The position numbers and the translations under genes are program-made. Positions 45,201 through 57,200 of a stretch of 64,000 nt of DNA are shown here, in pieces. The stretch covers positions 1,391,001 through 1,455,000 of the forward strand of contig JABAKD010000025.1 of NCBI GenBank assembly GCA_012845835.1, in the 5' to 3' direction. Source of the stretch: Undaria pinnatifida (taxonomy: Eukaryota; Sar; Phaeophyceae; Laminariales; Alariaceae). Under the pieces are notes generated by a model. It saw only the letters and a list, made by a program, of their open reading frames with translations. It made no database searches and had not been told where the DNA came from. The first letter of the stretch is position 1, and each line of letters starts with the position of its first letter.

Positions 45201-48200
45201 TCACACACAAGCTTGCAAAGGTGAGTTTCGACCAAATCTTCGATCTCACAGCTGCAGTATATATATTATTGTATGTAACCTAAACCTCTTGGAACCCTCC
45301 GCCCCCCCTCTTATTTATCTTATTTTTTTTCCCCCCTCTGCCTCTTGCCCAAACACCCCACCTAACATCGAAATCTGTCAGAGTATTAAACACTTGCACG
45401 CAATCAATATCACCTCAATATTATCTCCCCAGAGCCATCCATGTCGCTGCTGCAACCCCCCCCCCCCTATCGCCCTCACCCCGCCAACGCCCCCTCCTTC
45501 CCCACCACCCGCACCATCGCCTAGACCTAGCACCATGCGTATAGCAAACCCTTCCATCACGCGACAAGGCCCCCCCCCCCCGTTCCCACCGTCCTTAACA
45601 ACTCCGCCCTCCCATCACCGGTCATTCGACATACAGGATTCACGTGATAAGCTGGTGCATTTCCTTCTTCAGCTGTCAGATTCTGTCCTCTTCAAAAACG
45701 GGTTTTACAGTTTCCGCGCACATGCTGAATAACATCACACGACGCGTATAGAAATACGTGCAAGTGTGGTGGGCTAAATCTTCATTTTTCCCCGGCCGTG
45801 GGAGGATGAAAAAAGAACAAAAAGCACCTTGTTGACCCTGATATCTACACTGCTGTAATTGCAAGGGGAGTCGCCGACCTATAAGTATCCTTGATAAGGA
45901 CACACAACCCGTAATACCTTTGTGTGACCACGGACTCTAGAATTTTGACAAGAGTTAATGTGAGAAAACAACAACAATAACAACGCGCGATCGGAGTATC
46001 ACACAGAGCTTGCAAAGGTGAGTTTGGACAAAATCCTCGATCTCACGGCTGGAGTTGTATATTTTTTATAATATTGCTTGTATCCTTGAAGAATCCATTA
46101 ACAGAGTAGTTACTATGAAACGGTGTCGGTGCTACACTCTTCGATCACGTCATCTTGCTTGTCGGGCTAATAATGCTAAAGGTCTACCAGGTAGTAGGCA
46201 TATCGTGGTCGCCGCCGGCGGAAAATATATTGTTAAAATTAAAATACACTCCACCTGTGAGATCGAATATTTTGTCGAAACTCATTTTTGCAAGCTGTGT
46301 GTGATGCTCCGATCGCGCGTATTACGGGTTGTGTGTCCTCAAGAATACGTTGTTTTTTTATCATATCAACTCTTGGATACGTATACGTCGGCGACTCCCC
46401 TTGCAATTGCAGCAGTGTAGCTATCAGGGTCAACAGGGTGATGTTAGTCAGCCTGTGCGCGGAAACTATAAAACCCGTTTCTGAGGGGGACAAATCTGAC
46501 AGCTGTGGAAGGAAATGCATCAGTTTATCACGTGAATACTGTAAGTCGAGTAACCGGTGAGGTGAGGGCGGAATTTTTAAAGACGTGGGGGCGTGATTTT
46601 GATCAAAAGGGGGCGGGAGGGGGGGAGGGGACGGGTGGGGCAGGTCAATTTGTGGGTGAAAACATGTATGCCCCTTTATGCCCTAGTGATGCATATACGA
46701 CGAGTAGAGCATCGAAAGACATTCATGCGGAAGTGGCATGCTGCGGAGAAATGCAAAGCTGCAGGGCGACACGCAAAGGCCGCAGCAGCGATATCCACCG
46801 TCGGCATCGCTTAGCAGCCGGGGTGAGGGGGGCGGGGGAGTGGGGTGAAAGGGGGACGTCCTGCCCAAGAGACTGAAGTCTGGGTCTGGACATCGTCCTG
46901 AAGCTTGTGGGCCTTCCAATGGCCGTTACGAGTTATCGTAACGCCGGTCTGATTTCTCCGCCTTGATGCGTTCTTCCCCCAGTGCCGTTGATGATGCACT
47001 TGATACCCCCTACGAGCCAATGCCGTATTTACTATTGTGCTTTCTTTTTTTTTTCTCTTGTTCGCTTCCTTTTCTTGTCCTTTCTTTTCTTTTTTTTTGC
47101 TTTCCCGTTTCGCTTTCGTTTCTAATCAAAATATATATTTTTTAGTTTCTGTCTTTTTTCTCATTCTTTTTTTCTATTTGACTTGAGAGTCTGAAGGCGT
47201 ATGCGTAGTAATAGGTACCACGTGTAATATTTTCATGTTCCAAATATTTACGAGGTAGTATTTCTGGGTGGCAAGCGGTGTAGTCGGGCTCATTTTCAGG
47301 CGCGAGTAGTGATACGTGTGTACCAGTCGTATTAACCTGGCACGTCGTAGGCTGACTCCCGATTTCATTCTTGCATTTTTCTGGCGGAGGCATCAGTTGC
47401 GTCAGCTGTGATGTATGCGTGTACCACAGTTGGTTTCGTTCGTGTTTTTTCCATGCATGGGGTGTTCTTTCACTCCAGAGTTACTGGAGCCTGTCCTGTG
47501 ACCACGAACTTGATTATGTTAGAGCAACAACATTATTAAGCGCTGCCTGCTCTCCAGTTTTTTTAATGCGGGCGTACTCTACGTGCGAAGTTCTAATACG
47601 ATACGTACATATGATATGAACATGATATTTATCTGTTATACTTGAACGTACACGCTTATACCCTAAAGCAACGTTGTTATTTTTGTTGTTCTCACATCAA
47701 CTCTAATATCAAGTCCGTGGTCACAGGACAGGCTCCGGTCACCCTGGAGCTGAGGAATACCCCAGGGAAAGCACACAAACAAAATAAAGGTACAGAGGTG
47801 GTACACGCATACCTGGTATATCACAGCTGACCCACAGTTCACGCCTCCGCCAGAAACATGTTAAAAGTGAAATCGGGAGTCAGCCTACGAGGTGCCATGT
47901 CCATACTGACTGGTGCATACGCGCATACGTCCCACTACTCGCGCCTGGAAAAACGGACTATCCTGCTTGCCACGCAGGAAAGACTGCGCCGAATGTATTG
48001 CACGTAGTACCTATCACTACGCATACGCACGTCAGACGAAAGTCAATGGGAAACGAGAAACAAAGAAAAAAAAAAAACGAGAAAGGAAGGGAAATAAAAG
48101 AATAGAATAGAAAAGAAAAGAAAAGAAGGCGATAAAAGAAAGGAAATAAAAGGACAGACCAGAAGAGCAAGAAAAGACAATACAAGACGAGAAATACATG

Positions 48201-51200
48201 TGTTTGACACTTGACGCCTTTTTTGGTCATCGTATCGCGTATCCGTGTACCCGAGCTATAGTCGCGTGCCTGCTGGAGCAATTGGGGGTATTCCCAGCAC
48301 GTATTACATGACGTTTGGCAATCAAAGAAATGTATTCCTACTACTCTTGTGATTTAACCGGAATAACATAACTAGACTATACGGCGCAAAGCTGTTGTGA
48401 ATTTTTCTTGCAGAGAAAACGCTGCAAGAACGTTCCCTGATCACTCCACCAATTTCTGTAGGTTGGCCACAAAGCAGCTACCAGGTAGGCGCAAAGCTAG
48501 ACGCTCGCCGCTATCGTTACCTTGGTCCTGGAAAAATACTCTACTCGCCTGTACAAGTACAATTGTGCGAGGTATGGCCCGTCGGTGGGAAACCCTTTCA
48601 AAGCTTGAAATATGGTACTTGATACCTCAGCTCCGATACCTGGGACGCATTTCAAGTTGCTGTCTGCAAGAGCCTTCGTGATCAAACGTCGTGATGAAAC
48701 TTGGCAGGGTTGTTGGTCATGACAGACGAAAAACCACGAGTGTTTGACGGACATTTCGATGTATATTCGTTGTCGTAGGGCTGCAGTTAGTAGCAGCTTT
48801 ATTATTTTCGGAAGATTTTTTGGTACAGACTTTTCCCCCTCGTGGTCAACGGTGATGACATTGCATGACCACATCAACTCGCTCGCTGTACTTGTAACAT
48901 GAATCTCTGTTTTAGAAGTGGCTACCTCAGCCCCACATCGACACGGTTTAAATCATGAGCGTATAGTCGTACATTAGCAAATAATAATGTGAAAACGCGG
49001 TGCAGGCAGATATGTTGAAATTGCGGTAGACCACACTACCTAGTACATACATAGGGTATTTATTAACTACCGTCTGCACGATCGCCTCCCAACCTCTGCC
49101 AAACGAAGTATGTCTAACGAAGTGACGAAATTGAGCACGTGTGCATCAAGGGTTCCTTTCTAAACCCTGACGATTTGCACCTCTCCCCCTCGTGCTCAAT
49201 GGTGGTGTCATTGCATGACCACATCACCTCGCTTGTTGAATTTTGCAAGAAGATATATCTCTTTGTTATAATTAGCAACCTCAGAGCCCCAAATCGGCAC
49301 GGTAACATTTTGTCAATCGATAGAGTTAACCAGGTAAACACTGACGATTTGCACTTCTCCCCCGCACCAATGGTGGTGACATTGCATGACCACATCACCT
49401 CGCATGTTGTATTTTGCAATATGTTCGTTCGTCTTGTATTTAGCGACCTCATAACCCCACATCGGCACGGTAAAATCATGGTGATTGCATGGTTAAACCT
49501 ATCAATTGAAATGTTCTGTCTTGCAATCCATGTACACTAACACACCACGAAGCTAAAACACATTGTACACCACACCTAAAAAATGTTTGTTGACCACACC
49601 TAACATCAAATCTGCTAGAATAACAAGCTTTTAACACGTTGGTTACTACACCTAAGAACTGGGTTGCATACTACATGTAACATCAAACCTTCTAGAAAAA
49701 AAACATTACCAGGCGGGTGATAAAAAGGGGTGTCTTCTTGCTGCAACCGTCACATTCGTCCCCTTTAAGGGTTTATAGTTTCCGCGCACATATTGAAATG
49801 CCCCCCCCCCCCCCCCCCCCCCCCGCCTCCATACTTCTTGTACAAACGCCCCACCTGAAATCAAATCTACCAGAGTAGTGAACACTACCAGCCAGCTGAT
49901 ATCATCTCAGTATTCATCTAATCATCCATGCCGTAGCTCCAACTCGTCTCCGCCCTCCGCCCCCCCCCCTTTCGTTCCCCGCCCAGTGCGTTCAAAAGTC
50001 CCACTTACAATCGAAATCGGCCAGAGTAACGAACACTCCTAAGCAATTGATATCACGTCATTATCTTTCTAGCCGACCATGACGTAGCTTTCATTCATCC
50101 CCCCTCTCCCCGTCCAACGCCCCCTCCTTCCTCACACCCTTGCACGATCGCCTAGACCCAGCACCGCGCGTATAGCTAGCCCCTACATATATGATTAATA
50201 CAAGCGATGGTAATATCACACATAATGTTGCGAAGACCAGTGTCGACCAAATCCTTAATCTAATAGAGCTGGAGTGTATTTTATTATTATATGTGACCTA
50301 AACCTCTTGAACCACCCCCTCCCTCCCCCCCCCATTGTTTTTTTTCTTTTGTCGCCTTTTCTTGCTTGAACGCCCCACCTAATATCGAAATTCGCCAGAG
50401 TAACAAACACTTCCACGCCCTGGATATTGCCTCGTTATCGTTTTAGAGCCGTCCATGCCGCTGCTGCAATTCCCACCCAGCCCCGCGCCCAACGCCCCCT
50501 CCTTCCCCACAACCCGCACCATCGCCTAGACCTAGCACCACGCGTATAGCAAACCCCTACATCTATGAGACCTTAAGCCCCGCCCCCCCAGGCACATCCC
50601 CCCCCCTCTCCCCCACAAGAAGGATTTAGAGTTTCCACGCGCGAATTGACCTGCCCCACCCGTCCCCTCCCCCCCCTCTCCCGCTCCTGCCCCCCTTTTG
50701 ATCAAAATTAGGCCCCCACGTCATTAAAATCTCCGCCCTCCCCTCACCGGATATTCGACTTGCAGTATTCACTTGATAAACTGATGCATTTCCTTCCACA
50801 GCTGTCAGAATTTGTCCCCCTCAGAAACGGGTTTTATAGTTTCCGCGCACAGACTGCCTAACATCACCCTTTTGACCCTGATAGCTACACTGTGGTCGCA
50901 AGGGGAGTCGCCGACCTATATCTTGATGAGGACACACAACCCGTAATACGCGCGATCGGAGTATCGCACAAGGCTTGCAAATATATGTTTCGACAAAATG
51001 TATGATCTCACAGCTGGAGTGTGTTTTAATTTTTATATTTATAAACAGTACCAGGCAGGTGATATAAACTGATGCATTCCTTCTACAACCGTCAGATTTG
51101 TCCTTTTGCAGGATTTATGGTTTCCGCGCACATATTGAGTTGTCAAGTACCCCCCCCCCCCCCCCCCCCCCTCCTCCGATCCCTCTTGTTCAAACGCCCC

Positions 51201-54200
51201 ACCTGAAATCAATCTCTGCCAGAGTAGTAAACAGCACCAGGCAGCTGATATCACCTCATTCCCTTTCTAGCCATTCATGCCGTAGTTCCTATTTATCACC
51301 CCCCCACCACCACCAACCCCCCTCCTCTCCCTTCCCCTTCATTTTTTCCCCTGCTCCCTTTTGTCCAAACACCCCACCTTGAATAAAAATATGCCAGAGT
51401 AATAAACACCACCAGGTTGCTGATATCACCTCTATATATTTTTAGCCATCCATGCCGTACCTCCAATTCATCCCCACCCCAAACCCCCCTTCCTTCCAAA
51501 CCACCTGAACCATCGCCTAGACCTGGCAAGTCCCTACATCTATGTGACCTAAAGCTGTTGGAAATCTTTCCCCCCGCCCCTCCCAACCTCTCGAACACTC
51601 CGCCCTCTCCTCACTGGTTGTACGACTTACAGCATACACTTGATAAACTGATGCAGTTCCTTAGCCATCCATGCCGTAGTTCATATTTACCCCCCCATCA
51701 CCCCCCCCTCCTCTCCCTCCCCCTTGTTTTTTTCCCCCGCTCCCTCTTGTCCAAATACCCCACTTAAAATCAGAATATGCCAGAGTAATTAACACTACCA
51801 GGCTGTTAATATCGCCTCATTATATTTTTAGCCATCCATGCCGTACCGCCAATTCATCCCCACCCCAAACCCCCCTTCATTCCAAACCACCTGAACCATC
51901 GTCTTGACCCAGCACCACGTGTATGGCAAGTCCCTACATCTGTGCGACCTAAAGCTGTTGGAAATCCTCCCCCCCCCCCCCCCCCCCCTCGAACCCCTCT
52001 AACACTCCGCCCTCTCTTCATTGGTTGTACGACTTACAGCATACACTTGATAAACCGATGCACTCCCTTCCACAGCTGTCAGATTTGTCCCCCTCAAAAT
52101 CGGGGTTGATAGTGTCGGCGCCAAGACTGACTAACATCACCCTGTTGACCCTGGTACATGCTACACTGTAATTCTAACGGGCGTCGCCGACCAATACCCT
52201 TACTGAGGACACACATACTGTAATGCCCGTGATCGGAGTATCACACACAAGCTTACAAATATGAGTTTCGACAAAATCTTCGATCTCATAGCTGGAGTAT
52301 ATTTTTGTTTTTGTAAAATACTTCCCCCGGAATACTTCATGGGGTAATGAACAAAAGGAAAGTGGTGTTCGTCGAGGCGTGGAAGGGCTTCTGATTCAAC
52401 GAGCGAGTTTTGGTCGGTAGTCGCGAGACGCAAACAGTGGATAGCCGGACAGCAGTGACAGAAGAGGTGTCGCGATTGCCAGAGACGGCCGCCTGGGGCA
52501 CAGGGGAACGAGAGCGCGTGTGGCATTGTAGGATTGAAAGAAGTCAAGCAGGGTGCCCATTACAATTGATCGACTTTCTCAGCCGCCGACCAGTGTGAGG
52601 TAGATAGCCCGGCTGAAAAAAGGAGCGGGGCTGTCAGAGTCCGGGTTGGTGTGATTCATTAAAGTTTGGAGGGGTTTCACAAGAAGTAGGTGGGGTGTTT
52701 GAGATGCTGCCGTCACGCCCTGGGGGGCGCTTGTGACATATACTCGTATTTCATTGACATTTTGCACAACAGGAAAGAGGTCCACACGCGGTTAATTAAT
52801 CCAGAAGTCTTGAGCCGTAGCAAACCAAGTTTCATTGTCAAAGTCTACACAGCCGGCGCGCTTTCTCGATTCCGTGTATTTAGTTTTTCATCAAAGTGTT
52901 TCCCCCAGCTCATTACAGTATTCTGGTACTTTGACAGGTCGCTAAACAAGTAAAAGTAGTGTCACTTTTCCTTGACAATACGATCATGTGAACACGTCTA
53001 GTGTCGAATATTCGACATATTGATCGAGGTATGGCCTGAATATTATTAATGTGTTAGACCCATTTTATTATTTAAAACGAAAAAAAGCTGCCAGATATGC
53101 AACAATGCCCGCCCCAAGTAATGCGCACACTTATCTCGCAAAAACTAGCTTCACTTATGTGCCCCCGTCGCTGATGGCGGCACGTTCATATAGTATGTTT
53201 TTCGTTGTAAAGGCCAAAGATGGAAACTCATGTTTGTCGCTGGAACGGGCTCATATTTCAGAGTTGGTCGAAACTAGACCAGTACTTGCAGGTGCCCGCC
53301 CCAAGTAATGCGCACACTTATCTCGCAAAAACTAGCTTCACTTATGTGCCCCCGTCGCTGATGGCGGCACGTTCATATAGTATGTTTTTCGTTGTAAAGG
53401 CCAAAGATGGAAACTCATGTTTGTCGCTGGAACGGGCTCATATTTCAGAGTTGGTCGAAACTAGACCAGTACTTGCAGGTGCGCGCACATCCGATGTTTG
53501 TTTAGCGATTATTTTGTTGTTCACGAACTTTAGGCTGTACACCAACACTACAGCAGTACAGCCGTATCGTGCAACCTTGCTTTGAAAGTATTCCCCCGTT
53601 TTTTCTACCGTTGAAAAAAAACGCGGGTTATCACTGTATACGAGATAATCCCGTGTGACGGTTGTATGTTGGAATATATTTCCCGTCCGTACGTAATGAT
53701 ACCGTGTAAAATAAATGCTTTCGATCCCGATCCCGTCGTGCGTTGCTATTGGAGTTTGTTTTTCCGTGTCAGGATTACTTTTGATTAACCATACGTGTTT
53801 CCATCCTTCCGCTTGTCCTCACTCGCTCTACCACGGTCTTCATGCAAAACATGCTCTCAATATTTGTATACGTATGCTGTTTGTTTTAATCACCGCCGCG
53901 GCAACCAAATTCCTCCCGCTTTCAACCATCGCTAGTAAAGTCTTCAAATCGCTTCCTTCAGCGAGCGACGTGAACCGCAGAAACCTTTTAATATATGCGG
54001 GGTTCACAATTGACGGGCAGAGAGTGTACATTTGCGAGTTGGCGAAATTTGATGCCAATCGACGCGCGGCGGAAGTCCTGCACGCTATGCGCAACAAAAA
54101 TGCAGGCCCCATGGGTGTTGTAACTGCAGCAGTACAATACCGCTGATGAACTCAGTCTGTACTCTCCGGAGGAGCCCATAGAGAGCAGAAAAAGACCGAG

Positions 54201-57200
54201 TAACGAATTTTATGATTCCATTAAAAAAGATCGGGACGATAACGATACAGTATCGAACGCTTCACAGGGGAACAGGGGATATATACAGATACCCAGTCGG
54301 TATGACGGACCGCCCTCCCCCGCCCCTCCCCGCCACGGAGGTAAGGGGGGACTTGCCACAAGGCAGAGGGGGCACAAGCCCTCGCCACAAAATGAGAGTT
54401 CCCCCCCTTGTCAGAAGGTGGCACCTTGCCACCAGGCAGGCGAACTTCCCTCGTACAACAGCAAAAACACAATGAGATCATCGCCCCACCTTGCCGCAAG
54501 ATGGGCGGCGCCGTTGCTTGCAACCCAGCAGGGGACCTTCCCCAGTGCCACAAGATAGGGGACTCACCCCCATGCCGCGATGGAGGGGGGAGCTCACTCT
54601 TGCGGGATGGTGGGGGGCTTCCCCCCCTTGCCTCAATACATGGTGAACTCCCCCCCCTTGCTTGCTCGGAAAACACAGTAGAGCTTACCATTTTTTCGAC
54701 AACATGGTTGATGCACACTGTGTACGAGACCTAAGGGGTTTTACTCTACACACAATGGTCGTTTCGTTTCACTGGGTCAGGGTTAGAGTTGAGGTATACA
54801 TCGTTCGAAGAGTTCGAAGAGTATGTCAACCATGCTGTCGAAAAAGGGATAACGTACCCGCCGAAAACAAGCGATCAAAGATGGGCGAATGAAGATAGGC
54901 AAATAGGCTGTGTAGTTTCGCGCGTCGGCTTTCGCCTTCATTGTCGTCGTGGTAGTTACCGTTTACATGTATCGACTTCTGTTTGTTTCGGTTCGGTAAC
55001 GATCGTTGTAGTGCTCACGATGATCGTGTTCGTGATCGTCATTGTTGTCGCTTTCGTTGTCTTTGGGGTTTCGGGCGTTTTTCGCACCCAGATATTTGTT
55101 TTTTCGACATCAACACTAACGATCGTCCTTTCACTCGATTCGGATACTTCTAAACGGGCGGAGTTGGCACTCGAAAAAAAATGTTGAAGGTGCCTGACAG
55201 TTGTCTTACTCGTATCGAACCGGGACTTTTATAATGTACCGGTACTTTATTAAAAAGCATGGGGGCGGGAGGGAATGATCGACTGTGTGTACCGCACAAC
55301 AGTTGCACTGCTGCGTGCTATGGATATCAAGCCGAACAGCACCTGCGCGGTCGATATTTTCCCATGAAGCAGGTACATAACGTAAATGTTCCCATTTGCC
55401 CCGACAGCCTTATGCATGAGAAACCTAGTGGATACCGGTAAGGACTGGACCAAGGGCATGACAGACGCGGGCGGCGATAAAGTTGGCACCTTTTGGCGAA
55501 AAGTTTTTTCCTAGTGACCGGGCTCCTTAATCCGAAATCGTCGGAATCTCACACCCCTAAAAACTTTAGAACTTTTGTGTCCATAAGCGACGCCTCGATG
55601 CTCGTTGGTCTTTCGCTTTCTTACAACGCTTTCTTTTTTTGTGGTATATATATATTCATAGGGCTCCTAACGTGTGGAGGCTCTGATAACCTACTGGCGC
55701 TCCCATGCCGCCCCGATGCCGCCCTAATGCCGCAGTACTTGTAGCATTTGTCGACAAGGGGATTCGATATTTCTTGTTTCGTACGCCGAGATACCTAGTA
55801 GCCACTCATTATTTGTAACTATTCCAGCAGGTCAGCGTCTCTCGCGCAAGCGTCTGCCGTGTTTATCAGCTGGTATTATCTTGGCAATTCCCAAATTTTG
55901 CGTCGTCATACTACAGTTTTGTTTTGGCTGCGTGTATGGACCACAACCAAATAGTTATTTCGCTCGTTTCTTCGGATGATGTGCGGCGCTGTTTGTGGTG
56001 CTTTTTTTTTCGCACACTTCTTCTTTCCGGCTTCTTAAAAAGCCGTGATCACAGGTGTCGTCCTTTCCCCCCCCCCCGGTTCTTGCCTTCAACTTTTATC
56101 GCGCATATGGTGCAGCAATCACACTGCTCGTCGACTGTTGATCGACTCTTGCTAACTCATGCTCTCGCGCTTGCTGCAAGTCAATTTGTGCACAACAAAA
56201 AGTCCCAACAAATTTATACGAGTATGCACTCGGCGGGGCTCGAACTCACTAAACCGACCTATACCAGGCTCGAGGATAACCTGATACGCCACCGCGGCGA
56301 CCGGCTTTGTGGTCATACAGCCCACCCAGCGGTGAAAATAGGGCTACCCATCCTACTGCAGCGTGTGTGAATATGATACTCACTAATTGCCATGGGTCAA
56401 AAAAGTAGTGTTTGGTATCAGTTGGCAAGAGTGTGGAGAGTGTTCGATTGTCCTCTTACGATACGAGCAGTTTATTTTACCGGTACTGATTGTATAGTCT
56501 ACATTATAAAAATGAAATAGTCTATATATTGTCACATTTTTTACTTTCCAGCTTCTGGACAAGCCGTGTACAAGGCTTAGTTTGGGCAAGCTATTGGTCA
56601 GCCTTTTGCAAATGGCCCAACGGACTAATGCCCTACTAATCAGTGGCGTCGACGGCAGACCATGGGTTTTTAGGGTCGTGGGTTCAAGTCCCACATCCAC
56701 AACGATGAAAAGTTTCAGACTTGCCCCATGTCGAACTTGAAAAAAACTCTCCCCGGTATACCCAGGAAATGAAACGGCTTGGATAATTGACAATTGACAG
56801 GTTTGCCCGTATATCCGGCCGACCTACTATCCCGCCGTTTCAGGGGGGGGAGTGTTATAAAGCTTAGTTTTGGTAAGCTACTGGTTAACATTTTGCAAGT
56901 GGTTAAACAGACTAACTCCCCACTAATACCTTACCAGTTGTCACAGGTAGGTGTCGTCCCTTCTTCCCCCCGGTTCTTGCTTTCAATTTTTTTCGCGCAT
57001 AGGGTTCAGCAATCCCACTGCTCGTCGATTTTTCATCGAGTTTTGCTAACTCACGCTCTCGCGCTTTCCGCAAGTCAATTTGTGCACAACAAAAAGTCCC
57101 AACGAATTTATTTGAGTATGCACTCGGCGGGGCTCGAACTCACGAAACCGACTTAAACCAGGCTCGAAGATAACCTGATACGCCACCGGGGCGACCGGCT

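Noticed and set aside
49114..49479. EVMWSCNVTTIEHEGE-type repeated minus frames
   Set aside because: Translation of tandem FB outer modules. The same text appears broken at 6123-6425 and 21134-21316 with stops and shifts.
56600..56705. A true tRNA gene
   Set aside because: The T-arm is perfect and an A-box-like TGGCCCAACGG exists, but their spacing is too long and the acceptor ends do not pair.
56383..56793. 136-codon minus frame with VGLEPTTLKT
   Set aside because: GLEPTT-type peptides arise from tRNA-like or SINE DNA; the frame crosses the TRIM-like element and a SINE end.
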